A stretch of DNA of 64,000 nucleotides from Chloroflexota bacterium (GCA_016197225.1 JACPWC010000119.1:36648-100647), one strand, 5' to 3'; positions 1-8,227 are shown, counted from the first letter of the stretch. Program-made: numbers and translations. Notes: generated from the sequence alone by a model not told the origin.

Positions 1-264
1 AACTTTGGGGATGCTGGAGAAGGGGATCGCCATGAGCGCGATCAGGTAGAGATAAAACGGAGTGTAGTTGGCGAAGTCGTATTTCAGCGCGCCGAAGCCG
101 CTGTTGTTTTGGATGAAGTCGTACCAGGGGCTGGTGAAGCTTCGGAAGTCGCCGCTCTCGAAGTTGCGCAGGCTGAAGCGAAGGAGCAGGGCCAACAGCA
201 CGCCGAGGGCGAGGATGGCGTGATCTTCGTATTGCTTTAGTCGGCTTAAGCTGAGGCCATTCAC
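1..264 (-). CDS. Gpi18-like membrane mannosyltransferase, N-terminal part (runs off the window)
   Basis: The first 88 codons of a gene read leftward and continue past base 1. A GTG start at 262-264 is preceded by GAGGAG about 11 nt upstream. The translation has a hydrophobic segment near residues 17-27 (AILALGVLLALLLRF), a stretch containing TSPWYDFI, and a second membrane segment after NYTPFYLYLIAL. This pattern of a first helix, a short loop with W-Y-D, then NYTP-Y-LY resembles the amino end of bacterial glycosyltransferases related to Gpi18 (lipid-linked sugar donors, multi-pass membrane). The family call is inference from the N-terminus only, because the catalytic part is outside the window. 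It is transcribed in the same direction as the tgpA cluster, 45 nt after it. Confidence 0.55.
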   Translation of the reverse strand, partial: MNGLSLSRLKQYEDHAILALGVLLALLLRFSLRNFESGDFRSFTSPWYDFIQNNSGFGALKYDFANYTPFYLYLIALMAIPFSSIPKV

Positions 265-308
265 GGTCGGGCGCTCTCCTCGAGAAGGAGTGTATCACGG
301 TTAGCGCT

Positions 309-2579
309 TCACTTCTTCATCCGCATCTTCACCACACTTGTAGCCAGCGCCTCCTCCGGCGGTTCGGGTCGGTAGGCGGCGATGTCCACTGCGTCGGCCA
401 GGTCGGCAAATTCGGGGCGCAGAGTGGCGTGCTCTTGCGCGGTTTGGGCCGGGGCACGTTTGGAGCGCAAGCGGCTCTGGGCGCGGCGGTAGGCGTTGAA
501 GATTTTGCGGCGTAGAGGATGATTTTGTAGGCCGCGCGGGCGCGGTGGATGATTCCCTCTCCAGTTGGACCATAGAGTCCACAGCCCCCAGGCGATGGCG
601 GCCAACCCGGCGAACGTGCCGACGACGATCAACGGTTTGGCCGCTACTGCAAAAATGGCCGCGCCGGTTTCCGCAATCGCTCCAATTGGCAGTCTCGGCA
701 AATTCAAATTCTCCCCAAGTCCCGAAAATATCCACGTCTTCACCGGGCCGGTGCGCGGGTCGCCGTTCCAGCCCGGCGTGGGGTCGAACGGAACCCATTC
801 GACGTTTGGGAAATAAACTTCGGCCCAGGCGTGGGCGTCGTTCGCGCGCACTTCGTAGAGGTTGGTAACGGGGTTGTAGTCGCCCGTGCCGTAGCCGGCC
901 ACGAGCCGGGCCGGGATGCCGAGACTGCGAAGCATGACGACCAGGGCGCTGACGTATTGCTCGCACACGCCTTCCTTGTCTACGAACAGAAATTGGTCAA
1001 CAGAGTCCGTGCCGGGTTGTTGCGGCGGCGGGAAGTAGTTGTAAGGATAAGTGTCGCGAAGGTAGTCGCGCAGGATGATGACTTTGTCGTAGGGCGTGAG
1101 GGCGTTGCGAGTCAGTTCGAGGGTGAGGTCGCGGGTGCGTTGGGTGACGGTGTCGGGAAGTTGTAAGTAGCGATTAGTAATTGGTAATTGGTAATTGGTT
1201 CCGGCGGTGCGGAGGGCTTCGGGCGGGAAGTCCTGGCTGACGGAGACGACGGAGTAGTACATGGGCGGCTTGAGGGCTTCGCCTACGCGGACGCCGCCGG
1301 AGTTATCTATAGCAATTTCGTTGGAGGCGATGTAAAGCTCAACCGGTGCGCCGCCCATGAAGACGAGGTTGGGAAGCGGCTGGGCGATGAAGAACGTTTG
1401 CACGAATTGCTGGCCGGGCGGCGCGGGCGAGCGCAACAAGAAACGACCCGGCTGAATGTTGTACGAGTACGTTTGGACTTCGCCATCGCCGGTTTGCGAC
1501 CACGAGCGACCATCGTAAAAATCGTAGCCGTGACTGCGCCAGTAACTCCGCGCTGAACTGCGGACGTACATCATGATTTTGTCGCTGAGACCGCCGCGAT
1601 AGCTCAAGTCGAGACTGCCCGCGAAGCCGTAATAGTATTCGCCGCTGTCGGTGGACATGCCCTGAATTTGCACCAGCGGCACGGCGGGGTTGATGATCTC
1701 GGACGAGGGATTTTGCCGGATGGGAACTTGGAGCGAGATGGGCATGAAGATGGGGCGGCCGGCGAAGTGGGGGGTGAGGAGAAAGACGAGGGCGGTGGCG
1801 AGGAAGATGGGGAGGGTGAAGCGAAGAGCGAAGAGAGAAGAGGGAAGAGAGAAGAGAGAGGAGCGAGGAATGTGAAAGCTTGATGTTTTTAGGATGGTTG
1901 GGTTGTCCTTCACCCCATCTTCCGAGTCGGCTTGCCAGAAGAAGGCCAGGAAGAGGATGAGGAAGGCGGTGAGGAAGAGGGCGAAGGCGAGATCGCGGCT
2001 GAGGGTGGCGGCGACGTAGAGGTTGATGAGGGCCAGGCCGAAGCCTGAATACAGGTTGAGGCGGCTGAACTGTTCGAAGCTGACGATGCCCATCGCCAGC
2101 ATGGCGAACTGGGCTTGTGGGTAGGGCTGGCCGATGAACAACCCGGCCATCATCCACAGGAAGGCGAGATGAAAGGCGGCGAAGATCGCCACGCGCACGG
2201 TAAGGATGGGCTTGTGCTGGATGTGGTAGAGCGCGTAACGATGGCCGAAGATGAGTAGGGCGGCTGAGAGCAAAGCGGCGATCCATACTTGCGAGGTGTA
2301 ACCGAGCGCCAGCAGGCCGGTAAGCTGTGCACCGAAAGTGAGCCAGCGCAGGCGCAAAGATTTTTCCGGCTCTTTGCGGACGGCGTAGCTCAGGATTTTG
2401 AGTTGCAGGCGCGGGAGGTAGAACAGGGCGGCGGCCCCGGCGAACATGATGATGGCCGCCAGCAAGCGCAAGGGCGTAAAGCGAAAGAGAGCTATCGCCA
2501 GCCACATCAATCCCATCAGGCTGAAGACGGCGCTGAGGGAATAGCAGAGGAGTTTGGCGGCGCGGTTGAAAAGTGACAT
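309..2579 (-). CDS. TgpA-like membrane transglutaminase (DUF3488 plus transglutaminase core)
   Basis: A 756-residue protein. About six hydrophobic helices lie in residues 10-215, a further helix at about 254-270, an extracytoplasmic region, a transglutaminase-like core at about 490-605, a helix near 645-672 and a basic cytoplasmic tail. The cysteine-protease-like triad is visible: Cys539 in EGVCEQYVSAL, His583 in NDAHAWAEVYF and Asp599 in FDPTPGW. This is the DUF3488/TgpA architecture, thought to modify or cleave proteins outside the membrane. It is the last gene of a moxR-DUF58-tgpA operon, a common arrangement; its start lies 15 nt after the DUF58 stop. Two low-complexity word stretches are translated in frame: 1175-1198 (residues near YQLPITN) and the purine-rich 1821-1866 (SSLFSLPSSLF). 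Neither matches a known domain. Substrate is unknown. Confidence 0.88.
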   Translation of the reverse strand: MSLFNRAAKLLCYSLSAVFSLMGLMWLAIALFRFTPLRLLAAIIMFAGAAALFYLPRLQLKILSYAVRKEPEKSLRLRWLTFGAQLTGLLALGYTSQVWIAALLSAALLIFGHRYALYHIQHKPILTVRVAIFAAFHLAFLWMMAGLFIGQPYPQAQFAMLAMGIVSFEQFSRLNLYSGFGLALINLYVAATLSRDLAFALFLTAFLILFLAFFWQADSEDGVKDNPTILKTSSFHIPRSSLFSLPSSLFALRFTLPIFLATALVFLLTPHFAGRPIFMPISLQVPIRQNPSSEIINPAVPLVQIQGMSTDSGEYYYGFAGSLDLSYRGGLSDKIMMYVRSSARSYWRSHGYDFYDGRSWSQTGDGEVQTYSYNIQPGRFLLRSPAPPGQQFVQTFFIAQPLPNLVFMGGAPVELYIASNEIAIDNSGGVRVGEALKPPMYYSVVSVSQDFPPEALRTAGTNYQLPITNRYLQLPDTVTQRTRDLTLELTRNALTPYDKVIILRDYLRDTYPYNYFPPPQQPGTDSVDQFLFVDKEGVCEQYVSALVVMLRSLGIPARLVAGYGTGDYNPVTNLYEVRANDAHAWAEVYFPNVEWVPFDPTPGWNGDPRTGPVKTWIFSGLGENLNLPRLPIGAIAETGAAIFAVAAKPLIVVGTFAGLAAIAWGLWTLWSNWRGNHPPRPRGLQNHPLRRKIFNAYRRAQSRLRSKRAPAQTAQEHATLRPEFADLADAVDIAAYRPEPPEEALATSVVKMRMKK
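1175..1198. repeat. Reiterated TAATTGG word inside the TgpA-like gene
   Basis: Three tandem copies of a 7-nt word (TAGTAATTGG, TAATTGG, TAATTGG) lie in frame in the transglutaminase gene and encode YQLPITN-type residues between two parts of the extracytoplasmic domain. Words of this kind are normally seen between genes, so this is probably an in-frame acquisition. That is inference. Confidence 0.6.
1821..1866. repeat. Purine-rich GAAGAG(A) word array inside the TgpA-like gene
   Basis: The plus strand carries a run of AAGAG/GAAGAG words (gcgaagagcgaagagaga and similar). On the coding strand this gives a Ser/Leu/Phe-rich linker (SSLFSLPSSLFALRF) just before the transmembrane helix near residue 255. 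It could be expandable low-complexity coding sequence or an in-frame repeat insertion. Confidence 0.5.
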
Positions 2580-2586
2580 CTTCTTT

Positions 2587-2654
2587 GCCGCGAATTACGC
2601 GAATTGCCGCGAATTGGTTGTTGGTAATTCGCGTTCATTAGCGAAATTCGCGGC
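2587..2654. repeat. Nested inverted repeat at the DUF58/tgpA junction
   Basis: GCCGCGAATT (2587-2596) pairs with AATTCGCGGC (2645-2654), and ACGCGAATT (2597-2605) pairs with AATTCGCGT (2626-2634). The repeat covers the DUF58 stop codon and supplies the last residues of DUF58 (AANFANERELPTTNSRQFA), so the gene end is made of repeat sequence. It lies directly before the tgpA start inside the operon. Confidence 0.75.
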
Positions 2655-3851
2655 TGGTGTTTTCGTGTCAGCCAACTTCTGTTCCCAGTCGTCGCCAAAC
2701 TTGACGAGGCGGGATTCGATTCCGAGCGCGCTCAACTCGTCGGCCAGGGCGCGGGCGGAGGGGCCGCTTGCTGGAAATGACTCGGGGTCGAGGAGGATGG
2801 CCAGCACTTCGAGGCCGCGATGGCGAAGGGCGACGAGGGACTCGACGACGGTTGAGTCGGGCCAGGGGAGGAGGACGGCGACGAAGGTTTGGGCGGCGCG
2901 GTTGTTAAGTACGTCAACTAATTTGTTTTCGCCAACGGGTTGAACACGGGCCAGATATTCAAGCAGGGCGATGCGAGTCACTGCGCCTGAGGGCGCGGGC
3001 CAGGCTGAAGAGTCAGTGGCCAGGTGAACGGGGTAATTTCGCCGCAGGGCGTAGTCGCCGATGCTGGCAACAATTTTGACAGCCCACTCGAACGGCGTGT
3101 GCTTGCTTTGAGTTTGCGGGTAAGGGTGGCGAAAAAGGTCGAGGGCGAGAGTCAGGCCGGGCTGGGTTTCGTCGGCGAATTCTTTGCTGGCAAGCTGGCC
3201 GGTGCGGGCGGCGGTACGCCAGTGAATGTGGCGGGGCGAGTCGCCACTGCGAAACGGGCGCACGCCGATGATTTCGGTGCCAAGCCCGGCGCGGGGGTGA
3301 GAAAGCTGGGCGGCGGGCTGGCGGTCCAACAAACTGAGGCGGCGCAACCGGCGAACTTCGGGGTAGACCAGCACGCGAGTCGGCGCGAGCAGAGTCCGCT
3401 TGCGTTGGAAGAATCCGAACGGGGCGCGGGAGGCCAGCTTGAGCGCCGGAAACTCATGCAGGCCACGACGATCTATTGTGACTTCGTAATCGAGTCGAAC
3501 CGAGCCATTGGCTGGGAGCGAGGGAATGAAGAGTTGGAGAGGCATCGACTCGGCAGGCATGAGCGGGCAGTGCTCGGCGGCGTGGATGAGGGCGGCGTTG
3601 GCGCGGCCTGTGTTGCGGAGGGTGAGGCCGACGGTGACGGCGTCACCTTCGTAGAGCGAGATGCCATCTCGCTCTACAGTTCGGTCGGCGGAGATGAGGC
3701 GTAGAGCGCCGCGCCCCAGCCACCATGCGGCCAGCACTGTGCCGGCCAGCAGGGCCGACATGACGTACAGCCAGCCGACTTGAGTCTGGTTGGCGAAGAA
3801 GTAGAGGGCGAGGGCGGCGAGGAGGAAGGAGGCGGCGCGGGAGGTGGGCAT
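2595..3851 (-). CDS. DUF58 domain membrane protein
   Basis: I place the start at the ATG at 3849-3851 (MPTSRAASFLLAALALYFF), giving 418 residues. The open frame continues upstream only because it reads through a heptamer array that has no stop codons, so the longer form is not credible. Two membrane helices (about residues 7-22 and 26-47) are followed by a beta-rich region and the DUF58 core with GVRPFRSGDSPRHIHWRTAA (198-217). DUF58 proteins accompany MoxR ATPases and transglutaminase proteins; they are believed to act in membrane-protein assembly or cell-surface functions, without a defined reaction. Residues 59-67 are encoded by a perfect palindrome (3651-3677) and the last ~19 residues by another repeat (2587-2654). 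No strong ribosome site precedes the start. Confidence 0.87.
   Translation of the reverse strand: MPTSRAASFLLAALALYFFANQTQVGWLYVMSALLAGTVLAAWWLGRGALRLISADRTVERDGISLYEGDAVTVGLTLRNTGRANAALIHAAEHCPLMPAESMPLQLFIPSLPANGSVRLDYEVTIDRRGLHEFPALKLASRAPFGFFQRKRTLLAPTRVLVYPEVRRLRRLSLLDRQPAAQLSHPRAGLGTEIIGVRPFRSGDSPRHIHWRTAARTGQLASKEFADETQPGLTLALDLFRHPYPQTQSKHTPFEWAVKIVASIGDYALRRNYPVHLATDSSAWPAPSGAVTRIALLEYLARVQPVGENKLVDVLNNRAAQTFVAVLLPWPDSTVVESLVALRHRGLEVLAILLDPESFPASGPSARALADELSALGIESRLVKFGDDWEQKLADTKTPAANFANERELPTTNSRQFA
3651..3677. repeat. Perfect 12-bp palindrome with GCC loop inside the DUF58 gene
   Basis: GTAGAGCGAGAT, loop GCC, ATCTCGCTCTAC. The same design (arms of the form TGTAGAGCGAG.., loop GCC) recurs between spoVR and sdhC at 28015-28043. 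Here it is translated in frame as part of VERDGISLY. Confidence 0.85.
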
Positions 3852-3853
3852 AA

Positions 3854-4042
3854 TAATGACAAATGATGAATGACAAATGATGAATGACACATGACAAATG
3901 ATGAATGACAAATGACAAATGATGAATGACAAATGACAAATGACAAATGATGAATGACAAATGACAAATGATGAATGACAAATGATGAATGACGAATGAC
4001 GAATGACAAATGATGAATGACAAATGATGAATGACAAATGAC
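3854..4042. repeat. Heptamer tandem array (about 27 copies of RAATGAY) between moxR and DUF58
   Basis: The stretch is built of 7-nt units, mainly AAATGAC, AAATGAT and GAATGAC, in an irregular order. Because seven is not a multiple of three and no unit combination gives a stop on the minus strand, all three minus frames stay open and produce spurious His/Ser/Phe-rich peptides (SFIICHSSF). It fills most of the 201-nt gap in an otherwise compact operon. Short tandem heptamers of this style are known from cyanobacteria and other large genomes; the role is unknown. Confidence 0.9.
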
Positions 4043-4052
4043 GAAAGGCCGA

Positions 4053-4976
4053 CTACTCTACGGGAACCGGCACTTCGCTCAACACTTGCGCTACAATCTC
4101 GCGCGCGGTCTCGGTGCGGCGGTCACGGGCGAGGAGGCGGTGGGGCATGACGGCGTGGGCGGCGGATTTGATGTCGTCGGGGGTGACGAAGGTGCGCTTG
4201 CGGATGAGGGCCAACGACTGGGCGCATCTCTGTAGAGCCACGCCGCCGCGCGGGCTGAGGCCGAGCACCGCGTCGGGGTGGGCGCGAGTGGCGGCGGCCA
4301 CCCGCACGATGTACTCTTTGAGCGGGCGCACCACATCCACAGCGCGGGCGGCGTGTTGCAGAGTCATGATCTCTCCCAGGTCTACCGCCGGTTCGAGTTT
4401 GTCGAGCGGGTCGTCGTGCTCTTCGCGCTCCAAAATCATTACTTCGTCTTCGTAACCGGGATAACCCAGACTGAGGGCGACGAGGAAGCGGTCGAGCTGG
4501 GCTTCGGGCAGGGGAAACGTGCCGGCCATCTCCACCGGATTCTGGGTGGCGATGATGAAGAACGGTTGGGCCAGAGCGTGGGTGAAGCCGTCACTGGTTA
4601 CCTGGCCTTCGGCCATGCTCTCCAGCAGACTCGACTGGGTGCGCGGCGAGGCGCGGTTGATCTCGTCCACGAGGACGACGTTGGCGAAGATGGGGCCGGG
4701 CGCAAACTCGAAGCGCCCCTCACGCTGGTTGTAGATGGCACTGCCGGTGATGTCGCTTGGTAAAAGGTCGGGTGTGCATTGGATGCGCTTGAACGAGGCA
4801 TGGATGGAGCGGGCGAGCGCTTTGGCGACAAGAGTCTTGCCCATGCCGGGCACGTCTTCCAACAACACGTGGCCCTGGGCCAACAGCGCCGCCAGAATCA
4901 ACTCCAGCCTGGCCGGGTCAATGACGACGGCCTGCCGCACCGTGTCCATGAGTCGTTGAATAATGTGGTCAGACAT
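4053..4976 (-). CDS. MoxR-family AAA+ ATPase
   Basis: 307 residues from the ATG at 4974-4976 ([10 protein letters not shown]). An in-frame GTG at 5024 would add 16 residues that do not look like family sequence, and a -10-like TATACT (minus strand, 5016-5021) lies between the two. Walker A is DVPGMGKT (residues 41-48) and Walker [10 protein letters not shown] (101-109), followed by sensor and arginine-finger regions typical of MoxR ([20 protein letters not shown]). MoxR ATPases act as chaperone-like remodelers for the adjacent DUF58/VWA-type proteins. It is the first gene of the moxR-DUF58-tgpA operon. Confidence 0.92.
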   Translation of the reverse strand: MSDHIIQRLMDTVRQAVVIDPARLELILAALLAQGHVLLEDVPGMGKTLVAKALARSIHASFKRIQCTPDLLPSDITGSAIYNQREGRFEFAPGPIFANVVLVDEINRASPRTQSSLLESMAEGQVTSDGFTHALAQPFFIIATQNPVEMAGTFPLPEAQLDRFLVALSLGYPGYEDEVMILEREEHDDPLDKLEPAVDLGEIMTLQHAARAVDVVRPLKEYIVRVAAATRAHPDAVLGLSPRGGVALQRCAQSLALIRKRTFVTPDDIKSAAHAVMPHRLLARDRRTETAREIVAQVLSEVPVPVE

Positions 4977-5049
4977 GTCGGGGGTTGATTTGGTATCGAG
5001 GGCGAAGGCGAGGTCAGTATACACTTAAAGGCAACCTTTCTTCGGGTGC

Positions 5050-5055
5050 TATAAT
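5050..5055 (+). promoter_or_regulatory. Possible -10 box upstream of the radical SAM gene
   Basis: TATAAT at 5050-5055 lies about 155 nt before the amrS-like start; no convincing -35 is seen. A divergent TATACT on the other strand (5016-5021) would serve moxR. The remaining leader (5056-5209) contains no recognised RNA family. Confidence 0.35.
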
Positions 5056-5209
5056 GATCAAGGTGGAGGCGCGCATCCCTTGAGATTAAGATAACGCGGG
5101 AAGCGTGCCGAGTCGAGATGGCAATCGGTGACGACGGGGAGGCCGCCGGTGACGATGGGCGGCACGAAAGTGCCGAGACGGCTTCCCCGGCGTTTGATGG
5201 AGCAGTAAG

Positions 5210-7675
5210 ATGGCTCAGTCACTTGAAGCGCTGTTGGATTCGCTGACGATGGAAGGCACGTTGTACGAGCGCTTGCCCGACAACGCAGTGCGATGTTACG
5301 CCTGCGGCCACCGTTGTCTGATCAAGGAAGGCCGGCGCGGCATCTGCCAGGTGCGCTTCAACGAAGGCGGGACACTCAAAGTGCCCTGGGGCTACGTGGG
5401 CGCTTTGCAGTGCGACCCGACCGAGAAGAAGCCCTTCTTCCACATTTATCCCGGCTCGGATACGTTGACGTTCGGGATGCTGGGATGTGATTTTCATTGC
5501 GCCTACTGTCTCTCGCCAAACACGCATATTGCAACTTCAGAAGGAACAAAGCCGATCGCGTCGCTGTTTGCCGAAGGCCGAACACTTCGACGAGCAGGCG
5601 ACGAAGAAGTACGCCGCCCCACACGGGAAGTCGCCGTTTACACTCGCACCGGGCAGGCCCGCCGGGTCGAAAAACTTTTCCGCCATCCGTATCGCGGCCA
5701 GATGAAACGCATTCGGGCATGGTACCTGCCGCCGCTGGAATGTACACCTGAGCACGAGCTTTTGGCAACGACTGCGCCCTCGGTTTCCCCGCAGTTCGTT
5801 CAGTCTGGCCGTCTTACCCCTGACCACCTTTTGGCTGTTCCGAAGCGTTTTGCATTCTCTCATTCTGTCACTGTTAATACTGCCGAGTTGCTCAAGCCGC
5901 TGGTCAAGCCTTATCACGTCGAGCACACGATCAATCGCGAAACACTGGCCGAAGTCTTGCAACTATCAGCAGAAGGCTTGTCGTCGCGCGAGATTGGCGG
6001 GCGGATTGGGAAAGAGGCCTCTCACGTCCGGCATCTGCGGAGCAAGCTCAATCGCGGCGTTTGGGATTTGGAGCGGCTGGGCAAAGTGAACGCAGGGCTG
6101 ACGGTTGAAGACGGGTATGTTCGTTTGCCGAAAGAGCACCGGCCCGGCATCCCGTTGGCGCTTGCGTTGGACACGCGGCTTGCCAAACTGCTCGGCTACT
6201 ACTGCGCCGAAGGCTGTGTCGTTCGCTCGAAAGACAGAGTTCACTCGGCGGTGTTGAATTTCTCTTTCGGTCATCACGAAGAATCGCTAGCCGACGAAGT
6301 AATAGGGCTGTTGAACGACGTGTTCGGCGTGCAGGCTCAGAAGGTTTACCGCGAGACAACCGTTGGCGTTGCGGTGAGCAAAGCTTCTATCGCTTTGTGC
6401 TTTGAGTCGCTCTGCGGGCACGGGGCGCGAACGAAGCGCGTTCCGCCGCCCCTCTTTGAAGCGCATCGCGAAGTGGCCGATGCGTTTCTGCGGGCTTACG
6501 CTGAAGGCGACGGTAGCACTCGCGCCAACGGCCTGACTCAGATTCACACCGTCTCGGAGGAACTTGCTCACGGCGTTGCCTGGCTTGCCCTCAAGCTGGG
6601 AATGTTGCCCTCACTCTCCCGCCACCATTTGGGCGATCGCCCAATCCTGGGGCGGCAGGTGAAGGCTTCGCCGTACCAGTATGCCGTCAACTGGTATTTT
6701 GGCGAGCATCGCCGCAAGTTTGCCTTTGAAGACGACAACCACTGGTATGTTCGTATTCGGGGAATTGAGACTTTTGATTACGACGGCGATGTTTACAATC
6801 TTCAGGTTGAGGGCGAACATTCCTATCTTGCAAATTTGCTGGCAACTCACAACTGCCAGAATTGGCAGACATCACAGACACTGCGAGATGATGTGGCTGG
6901 AGCGCCGCCGCAAATTGTGACGCCCCAGGAATTGGTGAACTATGGTTTGCGCGCCGGGGCAAAGCTGGTCGGGTCGTCGTATAACGAGCCGCTCATCACG
7001 TCTGAATGGGCGGTGGCGGTGTTCAAAGAGGCGGGCAAACACGGCCTCCAGTGCGTCTACATTTCAAACGGCAACGTCACGCGCGACGCTCTTGAGCACA
7101 TTCGCCCGTACACGATTGGCTACAAGATCGATCTCAAGTCCATGTCGGATAAACGCTACCGGCAGTTGGGCGGCGTTTTGCGGAACACGCTCGACGGCAT
7201 CAAGCTGGCGAAGGAGATGGGCTTTTGGGTGGAAGTGGTGACTCTTGTCATCCCCGGCTTCAACGACAGCAACGAGGAGTTGATGGAGGCGGCTCAATAT
7301 ATCGAGTCGGTGTCCCCGGAGATTCCGTGGCACGTCACCGCCTTTCATCCTGATTACAAGATGACGGAACCCGATCCGACTCGCGCTTCGACACTGATCC
7401 GCGCCGCCGAGATCGGGCAGGAGGCGGGCTTGCAGTTTGTGTATGCCGGCAACCTGTCGGGGCAGGTGGGTGAGTATGAAAACACCTTTTGCCCGTCCTG
7501 CAACCACAAGCTAATTGCTCGCTACGGCTACGTTATTCTCGACTACCAGATCGCCGACGACGGTTGTTGCCCCAACTGCAAGGCGGCCATCCCCGGCATC
7601 TGGCCGAAACGCGCCGAAGTGCGGCTGGGGACGACGGGCGATTTGTATCGCCGCGTTCCGCGCCGAGTGCGATAG
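5210..7675 (+). CDS. amrS: AmmeMemoRadiSam-type radical SAM enzyme (AmrS) interrupted by an intein
   Basis: The 821-residue precursor contains an extein of 372 residues after removal of residues 100-548. The N-terminus has YACGHRCLIKEGRRGICQVR, the hallmark of AmrS proteins. The radical SAM motif CX3CX2C is GCDFHCAY followed, after the intein, by CQNWQ. The rest of the barrel follows (SYNEPLITSEW, YISNGNVTRDAL, KIDLKSMSDKRYRQLGG, VTLVIPGFNDS). The end carries a zinc-ribbon-like CPSCNHK...CCPNCK. The family reduces SAM with a [4Fe-4S] cluster; it is associated with AMMECR1 and Memo-like proteins, which are not in this window. Spliced product must form before the cluster can be completed, because the third cluster cysteine is the intein's +1 residue. 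Start ATG at 5210 has GGAG 8 nt upstream. Confidence 0.93.
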   Translation: MAQSLEALLDSLTMEGTLYERLPDNAVRCYACGHRCLIKEGRRGICQVRFNEGGTLKVPWGYVGALQCDPTEKKPFFHIYPGSDTLTFGMLGCDFHCAYCLSPNTHIATSEGTKPIASLFAEGRTLRRAGDEEVRRPTREVAVYTRTGQARRVEKLFRHPYRGQMKRIRAWYLPPLECTPEHELLATTAPSVSPQFVQSGRLTPDHLLAVPKRFAFSHSVTVNTAELLKPLVKPYHVEHTINRETLAEVLQLSAEGLSSREIGGRIGKEASHVRHLRSKLNRGVWDLERLGKVNAGLTVEDGYVRLPKEHRPGIPLALALDTRLAKLLGYYCAEGCVVRSKDRVHSAVLNFSFGHHEESLADEVIGLLNDVFGVQAQKVYRETTVGVAVSKASIALCFESLCGHGARTKRVPPPLFEAHREVADAFLRAYAEGDGSTRANGLTQIHTVSEELAHGVAWLALKLGMLPSLSRHHLGDRPILGRQVKASPYQYAVNWYFGEHRRKFAFEDDNHWYVRIRGIETFDYDGDVYNLQVEGEHSYLANLLATHNCQNWQTSQTLRDDVAGAPPQIVTPQELVNYGLRAGAKLVGSSYNEPLITSEWAVAVFKEAGKHGLQCVYISNGNVTRDALEHIRPYTIGYKIDLKSMSDKRYRQLGGVLRNTLDGIKLAKEMGFWVEVVTLVIPGFNDSNEELMEAAQYIESVSPEIPWHVTAFHPDYKMTEPDPTRASTLIRAAEIGQEAGLQFVYAGNLSGQVGEYENTFCPSCNHKLIARYGYVILDYQIADDGCCPNCKAAIPGIWPKRAEVRLGTTGDLYRRVPRRVR
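5507..6853 (+). other. LAGLIDADG homing-endonuclease intein (449 residues) in amrS
   Basis: Begins at Cys100 of the precursor (block A: CLSPNTHIATSEG) and ends with LLATHN before the +1 Cys549. Block B is LECTPEHELLATT; block F/G is FDYDGDVYNLQVEGEHSYLAN..THN. The centre carries two LAGLIDADG-type helices, KLLGYYCAEGCV and AFLRAYAEGDGS, so the homing endonuclease appears intact. A helix-turn-helix-like stretch (LSSREIGGRIGKEASHVRHL) precedes it. The splice junction is HCAY / C...HN / CQNW, a class 1 intein layout with Cys1, penultimate His-Asn and Cys+1. All boundaries are read directly; the insertion lies in the active-site motif. Confidence 0.95.
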
Positions 7676-7685
7676 AATTAAGGGT

Positions 7686-8006
7686 ATGACAGAAGACTTA
7701 ACCAGCTACACCAAAGTTTTGTTGAGCTACGACATCATTCCTGAAACGCAGGAGTCGTATTACCAGTTCATGCTTGGCGAACTGGTGCCGACGGTTCAGA
7801 AGATGGGCCTGGGCATGGCCGAAGCCTGGCACACCGCTGTGGGCGATTATCCGCTGAGGCTGGTGGCCTTTGTGGGCGAGTCGCGGGAGACGGTGGATGA
7901 GGTGATGGAGAGCGAGAAGTGGGAAGAGCTTGAGGATCGGCTACAACAGTACGTCACCAACTACACGCGGCGTGTGGTGCCGTTCCGCAACCGGTTTCAA
8001 TTCTGA
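7686..8006 (+). CDS. Small hypothetical protein, possibly dimeric alpha/beta-barrel
   Basis: 106 residues from the ATG at 7686 (MTEDLTSYTKVLLSYDI). It starts 10 nt after the amrS stop. A -10-like TAGAAT (7673-7678) lies 7 nt before the start, so it may also be expressed as a leaderless message. The sequence has the strand-helix-strand look of NIPSNAP/EthD-like dimeric barrels (YYQFMLGELVPTVQKMGLGMAEAWHT...YVTNYTRRVVPFRNRF), but no motif fixes the family. Function unknown; co-transcription with amrS is inferred from spacing, and a terminator follows. Confidence 0.7.
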   Translation: MTEDLTSYTKVLLSYDIIPETQESYYQFMLGELVPTVQKMGLGMAEAWHTAVGDYPLRLVAFVGESRETVDEVMESEKWEELEDRLQQYVTNYTRRVVPFRNRFQF

Positions 8007-8022
8007 TTGAAGACTTCAAGGT

Positions 8023-8072
8023 ACAGAAGCCGGAAGACAGCGTCCTCGCTGTCATCTGGCTTCTGTTTTTTT
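8023..8072 (+). terminator. Rho-independent terminator after amrS operon
   Basis: ACAGAAGCC (8023-8031) pairs with GGCTTCTGT (8058-8066), with an inner GACAGC/GCTGTC stem, followed by a run of seven T. Confidence 0.93.
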
Positions 8073-8098
8073 GGCTCTCCCGTTTTTAACGGGAAGTG

Positions 8099-8177
8099 GG
8101 ACGCAGACGCAAAGCGCGCGGATGAACGCGGTTTTGTTTTTTATCAGCGAAAATCAGCGCGCAAAGCGTCTGCGTCC
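8099..8177. repeat. Intergenic inverted repeat (GGACGCAGACGC family)
   Basis: Perfect 12-bp arms GGACGCAGACGC (8099-8110) and GCGTCTGCGTCC (8166-8177) flank a loop with the words aatcagcg and aaagcgcgcg. A half copy of the same family occurs at 43931-43965 (ggacgcagacgcttcgcgcg). It separates two convergent genes and is distinct from the terminator just upstream. Confidence 0.8.
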
Positions 8178-8227
8178 TAAAAAATTTTTCACGTTAAATC
8201 TGGTAGAGCCGTTTTTTGAAATCCGTT

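Noticed and set aside
3854..4037. The long N-terminal extension of the DUF58 frame (SFIICHSSF repeats)
   Set aside because: It is translation of the heptamer array. All three minus frames are open through the array, and the family-like sequence begins only at the ATG at 3849-3851.
3854..4042. A CRISPR array
   Set aside because: The units are 7 nt and contiguous, with no spacers and no cas genes.
5056..5209. A riboswitch in the amrS leader
   Set aside because: Words such as gccggtgacgatgggcggc recur, but no recognisable aptamer core or terminator/antiterminator pair is present.
8099..8177. A second terminator after the small protein gene
   Set aside because: The arms are 55 nt apart and no T run follows; a good terminator already lies at 8023-8072.
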